Source: Cricetomys ansorgei
Taxonomy: Eukaryota; Chordata; Mammalia; Rodentia; Nesomyidae
Direction: 5' to 3'
DNA length: 64,000 nucleotides
NCBI GenBank assembly: GCA_026225945.1
Contig: JAMJFZ010000696.1
Span: 802,501 to 866,500 of the forward strand
The position numbers and the translations under genes were made by a program. The notes beneath the pieces are model-generated. The model worked only from the letters and a program-made list of their open reading frames with translations, was not told the origin of the DNA and did no database searches. Of this stretch, positions 1 to 12,700 are shown one piece after another (the stretch's first letter is position 1; every line of letters starts with the position of its first letter).

Positions 1-169
1 TGTGTGTGTGAGAGAGAGAGAGAGATACACAGTGTGTATGTGTGTATGTGAGACAGATACACAGTGTGTGCGTGTGTCTGTATGTGTGTGAGAGAGAGAG
101 AGATACACAGTGTGCATGTATCTGTGTGTGTGTGAGAGAGAGAGATACATAGTGTGTGAGAGATACACA

Positions 170-201
<32 letters not shown>

Positions 202-621
202 TACATAGTGTGTGTGTATCTGTGTGTGAGAGAGAGATACATAGTGTGTGTGTGAGAGAGAGATACACAGTCTGTGTGTGTGTGTGTGAGAGAGAGAGAT
301 ACACAGTGTGTATGTGAGACAGATACACAGTGTGTGCGTGTGTCTGTGTGTGTGTGTGAGAGAGAGATACACAGTGTGCGTGTATCTGTGTGAGAGAGAG
401 AGAGATACATAGTGTGTGAGAAAGAGAGAGATACACAGTGTGTGTGTGTGAGAGAGAGAGAGAGATACACAGTGTGTGTGTATCTGTGTGAGTGAGAGAG
501 AGATGCATAGTGTGTGTGTATCCGTGTGAGTGAGAGAGAGATACATAGTGTGTGTGTGTGAGAGAGAGATACACAGTCTGTGTGTGTGTGTGTGTGACAG
601 AGAGAGAAAGAGAGAGACACA

Positions 622-655
<34 letters not shown>

Positions 656-1487
656 TACACAGTGTGTATGTGTGTGAGACAGATACACAGTGTGTGCGTG
701 TGTCTGTGTGTGTGTGAGAGAGAGAGAGATACACAGTGTGTATGTGAGAGATACACAGTGTGTGCGTGTGTCTGTGTGTGTGTGTGAGAGAGAGATACAC
801 AGTGTGCGTGTATCTGTGTGTGAGAGAGAGATACATAGTGTGTGAGAAAGAGAGAGATACACTGTGTGTGTGTGTGTGTGTCAGAGAGAGAGAGAGATAC
901 ACAGTGTGTGTGTATCTGTGTGAGTGAGAGAGAGATACATAGTGTGTGTGTATCTGTGTGAGTGAGAGAGAGATACATAGTGTGTGTGTGTGAGAGAGAG
1001 ATACACAGTCTGTGTGTGTGTGTGTGACAGAGAGAGAAAGAGAGAGACACAGTGTGTGTGTGTGTGTGAGAGAGAGAGTGAGATACACAGTGTGTGTGTG
1101 TGTGTGTGTGTGTGAGACAGATACACAGTGTGTGCGTGTGTCTGTGTGTGTGAGAGAGAGAGATACACAGTGTGTATGTGAGACAGATACACAGTGTGTG
1201 CGTGTGTCTGTGTGTGTGTGTGAGAGAGAGAGATACAGTGTGCGTGTATCTGTGTGAGAGAGAGAGATACATAGTGTGTGAGAAAGAGAGAGATACACAG
1301 TGTGTGTGTGAGAGAGAGAGAGAGAGATACACAGTGTGTGTGTATCTGTGTGAGTGAGAGAGAGATGCATAGTGTGTGTGTATCCGTGTGAGTGAGAGAG
1401 AGATACATAGTGTGTGTGTGAGAGAGAGAGATACACAGTCTGTGTGTGTGTGTGTGTGTGTGACAGAGAGAGAAAGAGAGAGACACA

Positions 1488-1523
<36 letters not shown>

Positions 1524-2125
1524 TACACAGTGTGTATGTGTGTGTGAGACAGATACACAGTGTGTGCGTGTGTCTGTGTGTGTGTGTGAGAGAGAGAGAT
1601 ACACAGTGTGTATGTGAGACAGATACACAGTGTGTGCGTGTGTCTGTGTGTGTGTGTGAGAGAGAGATACACAGTGTGCGTGTATCTGTGTGAGAGAGAG
1701 AGAGATACATAGTGTGTGAGAAAGAGAGAGACACACAGTGTGTGTGTGTGTGAGAGAGAGAGAGATACACAGTGTGTGTGTATCTGTGTGAGAGAGAGAG
1801 ATACATAGTGTGTGTGAGAGAGAGAGATACACAGTCTGTGTGTGTGTGTGAGAGAGAGACAGAGATACACAGAGTGTATGTGAGACAGATACACAGTGTG
1901 TGCGTGTGTCTGTGTGTGTGTGAGAGAGAGAGATACACAGTGTGCGTGTATCTGTGTGAGAGAGAGAGATACATAGTGTGTGAGAAAGAGAGAGATACAC
2001 AGTGTGCGTGTATCTGTGTGAGAGAGAGAGATACATAGTGTGTGAGAAAGAGAGAGATACACAGTGTGCGTGTATCTGTGTGAGAGAGAGAGATACATAG
2101 TGTGTGAGAAAGAGAGAGATACACA

Positions 2126-2157
<32 letters not shown>

Positions 2158-3170
2158 TACACAGTGTGTATGTGAGACAGATACACAGTGTGTGCGTGTG
2201 TCTGTGTGTGTGTGAGAGAGAGAGATATACAGTGTGCGTGTATCTGTGTGAGAGAGAGAGATACATAGTGTGTGAGAAAGAGAGAGATACACAGTGTGTG
2301 TGTGTGTGTGAGAGAGAGAGAGATACACAGTGTGTATGTGAGACAGATACACAGTGTGTGCGTGTGTCTGTGTGTGTGTGAGAGAGAGAGATACACAGTG
2401 TGCGTGTATCTGTGTGAGAGAGAGATACATAGTGTGTGAGAAAGAGAGAGATACACAGTGTGTGTGTGTGAGAGAGAGAGAGAGATACACAGTGTGTGTG
2501 TATCTGTGTGAGTGAGAGAGAGATGCATAGTGTGTGTGTATCCGTGTGAGTGAGAGAGAGATACATAGTGTGTGTGTGTGTGAGAGAGATACACAGTCTG
2601 TGTGTGTGTGTGTGACAGAGAGAGAAAGAGAGAGACACAGTGTGTGTGTGTGTGTGAGAGAGAGAGTGAGATACACAGTGTGTGTGTGTGTGTGTGTGTG
2701 TGTGTTAGACAGATACACAGTGTGTGCGTGTGTCTGTGTGTGTGAGAGAGAGAGATACACAGTGTGTATGTGAGACAGATACACAGTGTGTGCGTGTGTC
2801 TGTGTGTGTGTGTGAGAGAGAGAGATACAGTGTGCGTGTATCTGTGTGAGAGAGAGATACATAGTGTGTGAGAAAGAGAGATACACAGTGTGTGTGTGTC
2901 TGTGAGAGAGAGAGAGAGATACACAGTGTGTGTGTATCTGTGTGAGTGAGAGAGAGATACATAGTGTGTGTGTGAGAGAGAGAGATACACAGTCTGTGTG
3001 TGTGTGAGAGAGAGAGAGAAAGAGAGAGACACTGTGTTTGTGTGTGTGAGAGAGAGAGAGAGATACACAGTGTGTGTGTGTGTGAGACAGATACACAGTG
3101 TGTGCATGTGTCTGTGTGTGTGTGAGAGAGATACGTAGTGTGTGTGTGTGTGAGAGAGAGATGCACAGTC

Positions 3171-3201
<31 letters not shown>

Positions 3202-3847
3202 TACAGTGTGTGTGTGTGAGAGAGAGAAATACACAGTGTGTGTGTGTGTGCGTGTGTGTGAGAGAGAGAGATACACAGTGTGTGTGTGTGTGAGAGAGAG
3301 ATACATAGTGTGTGTGTGAGAGAGAGAGATACACAGCGTGTGTGTGTGTGTGTCTGTGAGAGAGAGAGAGACACTGTGTGTGTGTGAGAGAGAGAGAGAG
3401 AGATACAGTGTGTGTGAGAGAGAGAGAAATACACAGTGTGTGTGTGTGAGAGAGAGAGAGAGAGATACACAGTGTGTGTGTGTGTGTGTGTGATACACAG
3501 TGTGTGTGAGACAGATACAGTGTGTGTGTGTGTGTGTGTGTGAGATACACAGTGTGTGTGTGTGAGAGAGAGAGAGAGAGATACATAGTGTGTGTGTGAG
3601 ATAGAGAGATGCACAGTCTGTGTGTGTGTGAGAGAGAGAGAGAGACAGTGTGTGTGTGTGAGAGAGAGAGAGATACACAGTGTGTGTGTGAGAGAGAGAG
3701 AGAGATACACAGTGTGTATGTGTGTATGTGAGACAGATACACAGTGTGTGCGTGTGTCTGTGTGTGTGTGAGAAAGAGATACACACAGTGTGCGTGTATC
3801 TGTGTGAGAGAGAGATACATAGTGTGTGAGAAAGAGAGAGATACACA

Positions 3848-3879
<32 letters not shown>

Positions 3880-3883
3880 TACA

Positions 3884-3917
<34 letters not shown>

Positions 3918-4160
3918 TACACACAGTGTGCGCGCATCTGTGTGAGAGAGAGATACATAGTGTGTGAGAGAGAGATACACAGTGTGTGTGTGTGTGTGTG
4001 TGAGAGAGAGATACACAGTGTGTGTGTGTGAGAGAGAGAGAGAGATACACACAGTGTGCGTGTATCTGTGTGAGAGAGATACATAGTGAGTGAGAAAGAG
4101 AGAGATACACAGTGTGTGAGAGAGAGAAACAGACAGTGAGAGAGACAGAGACAGAGAGAC
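1..4160. repeat. Complex TG/AG minisatellite with ATACACAG/ATACATAG punctuation
   Basis: The whole stretch is runs of TG and of AG separated by the words ATACACAGTGTG or ATACATAGTGTG every 20-60 bp, with rarer ATGCATAG, GTATCTGTG and AGACAGATACAC variants. Larger blocks recur: the word TGACAGAGAGAGAAAGAG starts near 595, 1026, 1462 and 2613, and AGATGCATAG near 501, 1363 and 2521, so there is higher-order duplication of about 430 bp and about 0.86-1.16 kb. Reading frames stay open over hundreds of codons on both strands, but the products are only Cys/Val/Arg/Glu or His/Thr/Leu/Ser strings that mirror the dinucleotides, so no gene is called. The array continues beyond the left edge and decays into AGAGACAG repeats by about 4160. 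Confidence 0.95.
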
Positions 4161-4975
4161 TGAGTTTATTTCAGTGATGAAGACCCATTATAAATAAGCT
4201 TACAAAGAAATGCCCACTAAAAGAAGCAGGTAGAGAGCAGTATTCTGAACATGACAGCAGAGTGATGTAATAGGGAGGTGACAGAGGGTTTATTAGATTA
4301 ATATGCTACAGCAAAAGGTCTGTACAGAGCCTTAGGCTCATGGTGCTTTCTAGAGCAACAGGTGAGGATGTTGCTAGTGTCTAATAAGAGCTTGTCATGC
4401 AAATCTCTGAAGTCAGTTCAGAAGGTCTATGCAAAAAATGGACTCCAAGGATGCTGGAGATTCTTGGCGTGCTACCCCTTCTCCCCTCAAACAGGGCCAC
4501 CCCTCTCCAGGTTTTCTCATGTCTTCCGGTATACTCTGGAGCAGAGACCTAAGAAAAAGATGGCTGCCCTACAGTTTCTGAAGCCTCTTCTGACATCCAG
4601 GCCCCAAGGCTGAACAGGAAACAGTGTTGAGTCAGTGTTCCTGTGGGATTCAGTCTTTCATTGAATGCCTTTGCCTGACCCTCTGCTCCTCTTTTCTTGC
4701 TTCCTGGGTGCTCAAGGAATCGACCTGTAGTGTAGTTCAGATCAGAGGTTACTAGGGAAAACCACTAAGCATCTCTTCTTCCATGTACCATGGATGGTAC
4801 TGAGTTGTCTAGCTTCCTTTGGATGCCAGCAGATGTGCTCTGAAGGGCTGGAGGGTGTGTAGAGAGACCAGGAAAAATCAGCTAGCCTAGGGGAAGATGT
4901 GGAAAAGCAATGGGCTCAACAGGTGGTAGGAAAGAACACAAGGACCTTAGAGCTCTTCAGGGGTCTGTAAGGGGT
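4161..4975. other. Unique sequence upstream of Gabre, no gene seen
   Basis: This is ordinary mixed-composition DNA between the minisatellite and the CpG island. I see no exon-like reading frame with family resemblance and no recognisable interspersed repeat. A perfect octamer word ATGCAAAT lies at 4397-4404, but one 8-mer has little weight alone. Confidence 0.5.
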
Positions 4976-5480
4976 CGCAGCAAAGTGCCCCCGCACCCAC
5001 CAAGCGCGCTCTTCCTCTTTTGGCCCGGCCAGTGGAGGCTCCCCAGGCCACAACCGCTAGCGCTTTTTCCCCAAGCCCAGGGCCTCACGCTGCAGGCTCG
5101 CCTCCTCCTCACTCCTCCCGCCCCCCGCCCTGGCTGTCTGGCAGCGCCGCAGTGCTGGCGGCTGGGGGCCTTGGCGACAGGGCTCCCTCCTCTCCACCCT
5201 CCTCCCGCCCTCCCCAGCCTCGCTCCCCGCTGCCGCAGTGATCACGTCGTCGGAGATTTCCATCGGGGCTCAGGGGGCGGGCCCATGGTGCGGAGCGCGG
5301 GCCTGGGAGGGGCGAGTGGGAGGAGTGAAAGTTGGAGCCCAACAAAACCCTCCACCTCGCTCAGAACGGCCAGACCTGCGCTGCGACCTCGACACAGGTG
5401 GTCGTGCCAGGCACTGCCGAGATGTTGCCCAAAGTTCTTCTGATGCTCCTCAACATATTCCTGGCCCTCCAGTGGAGGTG
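4976..5480 (+). promoter_or_regulatory. Gabre: CpG island and probable TATA-less promoter of Gabre
   Basis: Base composition changes sharply here to GC-rich sequence with many CpGs (GCGCGC, CCGCCC, CGTCGTCGG, GCGGGC), unlike both flanks. A GC box (GGGGGCGGG, Sp1-like) lies at about 5273-5281, 140 bp before the start codon, and I see no convincing TATA box. The island covers coding exon 1, so the transcription start is inferred to lie inside it. The exact start cannot be placed without transcript data. Confidence 0.7.
5422..5477 (+). CDS. Gabre: Gabre coding exon 1 (signal peptide)
   Basis: It encodes residues 1-18, [18 protein letters not shown], a short basic then hydrophobic leader, plus two bases of an Arg codon. 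The donor is GTGAGT at 5478. The start was chosen because it begins the only leader-like frame in the CpG island that joins in phase to exon 2, and because the leader resembles that of human epsilon. Confidence 0.9.
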
Positions 5481-8400
5481 AGTCTCCATCCTGGCACCCG
5501 GGAGTCCTCTATGCCCAGCAGGCTTCCGGGACCCCCGGGATTCCTAGAGCCCAGCTCTGGCTTTGCCAGAGGCTGTCTGGCGAGACAGGCCAGTCTGGTC
5601 CCTTGCCCCTCGACGCGCGCCACCCTCCCGTGGGTCCCCCTCTAGGACGGGAGTCCCTGTCTGACAACGGGGATCCCAGGGAAGGCAGGTGGGATCGTCT
5701 TCTGTCCATTGGCGTCGTGAACTCTGACTGGTCCTCAAAGCCCTGGAGCGGGCGGCCAGGCAGCAAGAGCACCTGGTTCCCTCTCTGAGTCTGACGCAGG
5801 AAGGCGCGCAGAAACCGCTGGAGCTAGCGCATACTACTCAGGGCGGCTGTGCTGGGGACTTTGGGAAGGTGGCTTCTGGACTAGGGGATAGGGGACTGAA
5901 GTATCTTGAAATGTTTAAGTGTCTTCTAGTCTGTTCATTCTTGCTCACATTTTTTTTTTTCCGGAGCGCCTGCTGAGTACCAGGCATGATGCCAGGCAAC
6001 TCTGACTTTTCTTGCTTCCTATCCCGTAGCTGGGCTCGATTTCTTCCCAGTCCCAGGCAGGAGCCTGAGCCTTAGTTATCTAAGGGTTCCTGCGCCCATC
6101 TGCCTTGCCTTCCTCTTCTCACCCCAAGGCACCCTGCTTGGTCTAAGGGGCAGACCTAAGCCCAAGGCCAGGAATGTTTTTCTCTTCTGAGGTCTGTGGT
6201 TTGTGGCCTGGATTTCTAGCCCCCTCCCTTTTTCTGCTTTCCCTTGAGCAGCCAGCCTCCTTCCCATAATCTCCTGACCCTGGGCATTGGTAAGAAGGGT
6301 GTCCCTAGGACTTTTGGCATTTTAGGGTAGAAGATGACTGCTTCTCGTGTTTTTTAATTCTCTCTCTCTCTTTCTGGGGGGGACTGTTTCTTGTGGAGTG
6401 TGAGCTGTCAGAAGTTCTTAAGCTTCCTAATCTGTTGAGGTTTCCAGAAGTCTCCATGGCATTGGGCTTGTGTCTTTTCATTCATTTGTTTGAGAAGGGG
6501 GCGCAATGTATTTTCTCTCCCCACCCCAGGTTATAGCTCCTCAGGGAGGGATATGTGGCTCCCTGCTGGCTCTCTGGTGCCCTAAGGTGAGGCTGGCCTC
6601 AGCAAGGTGTTGGTAAATGTTTTTAATTGCATACTAGCAATTTCTTGTTATCCGTGTCCCTTTAGATGGGATTTTTCTGGGACAAAAGATGGCTGAGGAT
6701 GAAGGAGGGGGCGTGAAAAAGTAGGGAGGGAGATGAGAGGGAAAAACAGCCCATCCAGTGTGTGTGGGGGGGAGGGCAGACACTGACGTGCACATTGTTA
6801 GCATGGCAACCTGTGATGTCAGGAAAGGGGAGGTGGCAGAGATGTGTGATTTTGAGCATAGCCCTTCCCCAATATGGGCACCATTTTGTCCACCAATAAA
6901 TTGAAAAGGCCATCATGTTTGGGAAAGAAACCCAGGGCCTTCCTCATGCTCCTTTGCTTCCCTCTTCAAGCAGATTTGGAAGGTGGTAGTGCAGAACTTC
7001 AGTCTCATCCAGGATTATCACATCTGGAGGGCTGTGGATGTCTGAAAAACTTCCTTGGGAAATCCCACTACTCCAGTGTGGTTTTCAAAGGTTTATTCTT
7101 TCTAGCCTTGAAAACAGAGCTTGGTGGCTTGTTGGAGATGGCTATGTATACCCAGGGCCTTCTTAACCCCAAAGATCCCAGGATGTGGCTATTTGTTTGT
7201 TTACATTGGCAGAATCAAATTGAAGGATCAAAGCAACTCCCCTACAGGTCATTTTCCTGATGTAGTAAGAGGGTCTCTGATCCCCAGTGTTGGCCTTATC
7301 TCTTCAGAGGCCTAAGGGATTAGCCTCTAGATGCCTAGGAGATTTGAAAAGCTTTAGGGAAAAAGACATCATCTAGATATGTCATTTGAAATTAGAAATT
7401 GTTTTACCAAACTTAGTCTTTGCTTAGCCCACTATGGGAATTAGCTACTTCAGAAATGGGGAATGGCACCAGATTAGCACATCTGTATGCCAATTAAACT
7501 ATTCCAAAATCTCAGAACACTGAAGAAAAAAATGCACTTTGATTCCAATTGCCAGTCCTCTGGTCTGCAGTACAGGAATCTGTTACCCCAGTCTCTTGGT
7601 CTTATTTTAGGGATCAAGTTGCCTTGTGGCTTTAAAATACCATTTCAGAACTGTAATATACAAATATGAAAACACACCAATCATAAATGAACAGCAGCTC
7701 AGTGAATTTTCATAAAGTAAGCATGACTAGGTAACTAGCACCTAGATGATAAGGAAATAGTTGCCCTCCCAAGCCTCACCAAATGTACAATCCTCCTAAA
7801 AGAAACCACTCTCATGCCTTTCAACATCAAATGTTAATTAGTGCTGATAGCTTTTTCAAAAGCTTTTAATTGTATTTTTTCAAGGATATATAGTAAACTG
7901 AATTTCCACATGGCCTTAACATTAATGGAGGAATTAATGGTCACCTATTTTCTCTGCCTCTTAACTATATACCACCCATTTTAACTTATTTTTTAGAATA
8001 AATTTAGACATATCATTTTGTATATAAATATTCTAGTCATTAAGGGCTTTGCCAATAAAAATAATTATTACAACAAACATTTAAGAATATTTTATTCATG
8101 CTTCTGTTATCCAGTCAGTGTTCAAATCTTTACTACCTTTTTTTTTAACAGTTTTGATTTTAAAAATCAGGACTCAAGTGTGATCCCTATATTAGCAGGT
8201 GGGATTTTTTTTTTTTTGAGACAGGATGGGATTTTTTGTTGTTAAAATGCTTTTTTATTGAATAAGAACCCATAAAGAGAAAAGCTGTCCAAATAATAAG
8301 CATATAACTGATGAGGTATCAGAAAATGACCTCAGTGATGCCGTTTCATTACTACATCTCACACCCTGGCTTCACACGGTGCGAGACTTTCATACATTAG

Positions 8401-9673
8401 CAGGTGGATTTCTAAGGTGTGTTATTATTATTGTTGTTGCTGTTGTTGTTATTATTATCATCATCATCATTATTTTTGTTGTTGCTGTCATTATTGACCC
8501 CGGTACCCAATGGTCTCCTTCGGCTATCCATTCCTTGGATGCAGGACACAGAATAGAGACAGCCACAAATCACTGCTCTTTAGCCTCATAACTCCGATAT
8601 GAGCATTACAGAAGTATCCCAGAATTTTTCAGTCCTATCTGGCTTTTGCAAGCATTCCTCAGCAGCCCTGGCCTTTGGCCTGCCCCTTCCTCTCAGGCAC
8701 TGTGGCTCAGGCAGATGTGAGGCCAAGGTTAGTAACAGCAGCCGATTGGCCGGAGTTCACAGAAACAATGCCCATTTACTTGACTTCACATGAAACGGTC
8801 TTTGAAAATGTAGTCTAATATTTATTGTTGACTATTTTTTAAATAAAGAATTATGAAAGAAGGATTGCATACAAAGTCTCCAAAGAGCAATAAAATTTAA
8901 AAGGAATTATCAAGTTTAATCTGTCAGTGCCTCATTTACTATCACCACTCACTAATTAAGCCTTGTGTTGTAAATATTTTGGTTTCCTCTTGTCCCAAAA
9001 GGCATCAGCCCTAACCCTTAATGACTGGAGGGTAGAGCTTAATTTTTTGATTGCATATTCTAGGGTTGGACCTCACATTAAACTGGAGAATGAACCCCCT
9101 ACCGAAGATAATGTTGTCTTCGGCCCTCAGCCTCCTCCTGTACCTAAGTCTCTACTTAAGCCTGAATTCCCTGCCGATGATGATGTAGTCTTCGGTCCTC
9201 AGCCACAGCCACAGCCCGAATCCCCTGGCCATGATGATGTAGTCTTTAGCTCCCAGCCTCAGCCTCTGCCTCAGCCTCAGCCTCTGCCCCAGCCCCAGCC
9301 AGAACCCCAGCCCCAGCCTCAGCCCCAGCCCCAGCCCCAGCCCCAGCCTCAGCCTCAGCCTCAGCCTCAGCCTCAGCCTCAGCCTCATCCTCAGCCTCAG
9401 CCTCAGCCCCAGCCCCAGCCTCAGCCCCTGGCTGGACGCCAACCTCTGCCCAATCCCCTACCTTGGCCCCTGCCTCAGCCCCAGCCAGAGCCCCAGCCAG
9501 AACCCCAGCCAGATCCCCAGCCGGAGCCCCAGCCGGAGCCCCAGCCGGAGCCCCAGCCGGAGCCCCAGCCTCAGCCTCAGCCTCAGCCTCAGCCTCAGCC
9601 TCAGCCCCAGCCCTTGGCTGGGCGCCAGCCTCTGCCCCAGCCCCTGCCTTGGCCCCTGCCAGAGCCTGAGCCT

Positions 9674-9708
<35 letters not shown>

Positions 9709-12700
9709 CGAGCCGGAGCCCCAGCCTCAGCCTCAGCCTCAGCCTCAGCCTCAGCCTCAGCCTCAGCCTCAGCCTCAGCCTCAGCCCCAGACCCCAGTCC
9801 AGGCCGGTCGCCAACCCAGGCCCAGGCCCCAGCCTGACCCCCAGCCTGACCCCCAGCCTGACCCCCAGCCCCAACCCCAGCCTGACCCCCAGCCAGAGCC
9901 GGAGCCCCAGCCGGAGCCCCAGCCAGAACCTGAACCGGAGCCCCAGCCGGAGCCCCAGCCGGAGCCCCAGCCGGAGCCCCAGCCGGAGCCTCAGCCGGAG
10001 CCTCAGCCGGAGCCTCAGCCGGAGCCCCAGCCGGAGCCTCAGCCTCAGCCAGAGCCCGAGCCCCAGCCGGAGCCCCAGCCTAGTGGAAAGAAGACTCCAG
10101 CAAAAGAAACAGAACCCACTGTTGATTGCATGACTGAGCACCCAGGTGGAAAACTGACAAAAGCTTCTCAAATCCTTAGCACCATCCTGAGTAACTACGA
10201 CCATAAATTGCGCCCCAGCATTGGAGGTGAGTTAACAGAACAAAGCCGTCTCCTCTCTTGAAGGAAAAGCAGGTTTCATATGTAGTTGTGGGCAATCAGC
10301 TCCGGTCATAGGTGAGAATGCTGCATATAGGTAAGAACAACTGAAGCTGATCCACCAGATAAGACACAATGACTCTTCTAGGTTTAAGAATGCCATGGAC
10401 CTTGGTCAACACTTTCCCCTTCTTTTGCCTGGGCTTTTCCAATTCCAAAATAAGATGAATGATCTGAAGGTGTTTGGCTAACCCTAACAGTCCATGAGCA
10501 TGGAAGAACAAAGAAATAAGGATTGGCCCTCTTCCTTTTAGATGACTCCCTCCATGTGGCATTTACCCTGTATTACTACTTGCCTTACAGAGAAGCCCAC
10601 TGTGGTCACAGTTGAAGTCTTTGTCAACAGCCTTGGGCCTATTTCCATCCTGGAGATGGTGAGTACTAAGCTTTGACAACCGTTTTTCCTAGACACTTCA
10701 CCAAGATAAGGGGCCTCCCACTTAATTCTTGCTTTCTGCTGTTTGTGTTCTACTAAAAGAGGTGGGTTCTTATTGTTGTTTGGGGGGTCGTTGCAGATTT
10801 TTAACAATAATTGAGAACGTGAATGGAAAAGGTAAGTCCTTTGCTGCCTGAAGAGGACCTTTGGAATTGTGACTCTAATCTTCAGTTTTTCATTTAAAAT
10901 AAAACAAGTGTAAACACCAAAGTGAAATGCCTCTCTTTTGTCTACTTATTTGTATGGATTTAAATCTGCAGTTGCCATTTCTTGCTGTATACCTGTCCTT
11001 ATAATTTTGTCGTATGTCTTTTGTCTCCTTCCCTTTCCACTGCTATCAATATGATCCTGAGTTAACCTTTATCATCTTCCACCTGAAATATGCAAATGTA
11101 TCCTTGCCCAGTCCTACTGAGAATACTTCCTCATTTATGTGCCGTTTAGAGTCCTGACCCTATTTATAGCATGTAGTTCAATCCCACAGTCCAGCAAGCA
11201 TGTACTTTCTTAACATTCTGTTCTTTTCACCCCACTGATGTCCACAGACTACAACCACAGTATATTATGCAAATTCTGGGACCACCTTGTACCTCAGAGC
11301 TGGGTCTTTGTTCAAATTTGAGATGCCATTGCTCTACTTTTTCACTCATTCAGGATCCAGCTTGGATAACATCTTGTTCATGACAACTTCATTGACTCAC
11401 ATAGCAACTAACTGCTCCTTTCATATACCATGCCCCTCTCTGAGCACTCACATTTTTCTTTCTTACATGTAGTTTACTTAATGGTAATCAATTATGCTAT
11501 GTTGGCCTTGTTCTTTCTGGTATGGAATCCTTGATGCTAAGAACATAGTATATGGTAGCTGACACAATGAATTACAAAAGATTCTCTGTAAAATTCAGAT
11601 GTTCAGTATCTGACAAAGAAAGGCTACAGTAACCTGCTTCATAGTAGCCATGAATTTGGTTGTCCAAAGATAGACTCAGTTTTAACATACTTACTGACAC
11701 CTAGTAAGTAAAGTATGATCTCGGTGAGTTCAGAGGCTTGATATTGAGATGGGCATTCTTGATAGACTCAGAGGTAAGTAACCTTGATGGAAATCAAACT
11801 GTTTACATACTGTTTACAGTGTATGTTTACATACATACACTGAGTAAAAGAGTGGCTTAGAATGATTTCGGAGCTGTAGTCTTGGCTCTTCCTCTTTAAT
11901 ATGCCATTCTAAATTTTAGCAAGCTGGCTTGTTAGTTTATTAGTAAATGACCCATCTTCATCTAGTTAGTGTTGGCTAAATTTCATAGGCTAAGTAGAGG
12001 AGACAACTCACATTTATAAATACAGCAAATAATCCTAAGTTACTTGGCTCTGTATTCTGGATGAGTGTCCTATAATACCAAAGAGCAGTGGAAAACTCGA
12101 TTTGTGTAGATTATAATTTGGGGGAGCTAGTTTCTATCCTCTGCAAGAGTCCCTGTGGCAGCAGATCATTAGCCCCACTTATAGTAGATGAATGTTCCAT
12201 CTCTCCTTGTTCAACACCTATTAATTCTGCTAGCATCAGCCTCACCTCAGCTTCTAGGAAGTGCTTAAACCTGACAAATCCTAAGGATGCAATCTAATCA
12301 CATAGAAGTCACTCAACTTGGTATCAGACACAGAGCTGATGGTGCGTGGGACCAATAGCTTGATTTATTTAGCCAATAAGGTGGTATTTTTAACCTTCCA
12401 AAGCCTTATATGATACATAGTTTCACCCAAGAAGTTTCAGCTTCTAAGTCATTCAATAAAATGAAGGGCAGAATCTCTGTTGTACAGCCTGCTTTCCTCT
12501 AATTCATTTACTGAGGCAGAGAACATATGTGTCTACCATACAGCCACAGATCATGCCAATGCTCCAGCATGGGTTATCTCTGTTGTTCTTTCTGGCTGTG
12601 AAGTCTCTTTGTCTAACATCAACATTTGAGGTAATTGATTGTCTCAGCAAGGTTTGTTGGTCAAAGTGGTAGCAGGGACTTAAGTTGCTTAAGTGGATAT

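Noticed and set aside
881..4084. Very long minus-strand open frames (585 and 459 codons) of His/Thr/Ser/Leu repeats
   Set aside because: They mirror TG/AG dinucleotides, exist on both strands, have no start context or domain, and shift with every repeat variant.
1..4160. CRISPR-like regular punctuation (ATACACAG words with spacers)
   Set aside because: Spacers are simple dinucleotide runs of variable length and the DNA is mammalian.
4397..4404. Octamer ATGCAAAT upstream of Gabre
   Set aside because: A single 8-mer about 1 kb from the start codon is expected by chance often enough.
4910..5645. Several overlapping open frames in the CpG island
   Set aside because: GC-rich sequence has few stops; only the short leader at 5422 joins in phase to the next exon.
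8963..9063. Upstream extension of the exon 2 open frame starting at an ATG
   Set aside because: The phase-correct acceptor at 9062-9063 and the exon 1 leader explain the gene; the upstream peptide has no similarity to epsilon.
9152..10204. Minus-strand open frames of Leu-Arg/Leu-Gly repeats
   Set aside because: Antisense shadow of the Gabre Pro-Gln repeat; the plus-strand frame is supported by splice sites and family resemblance.
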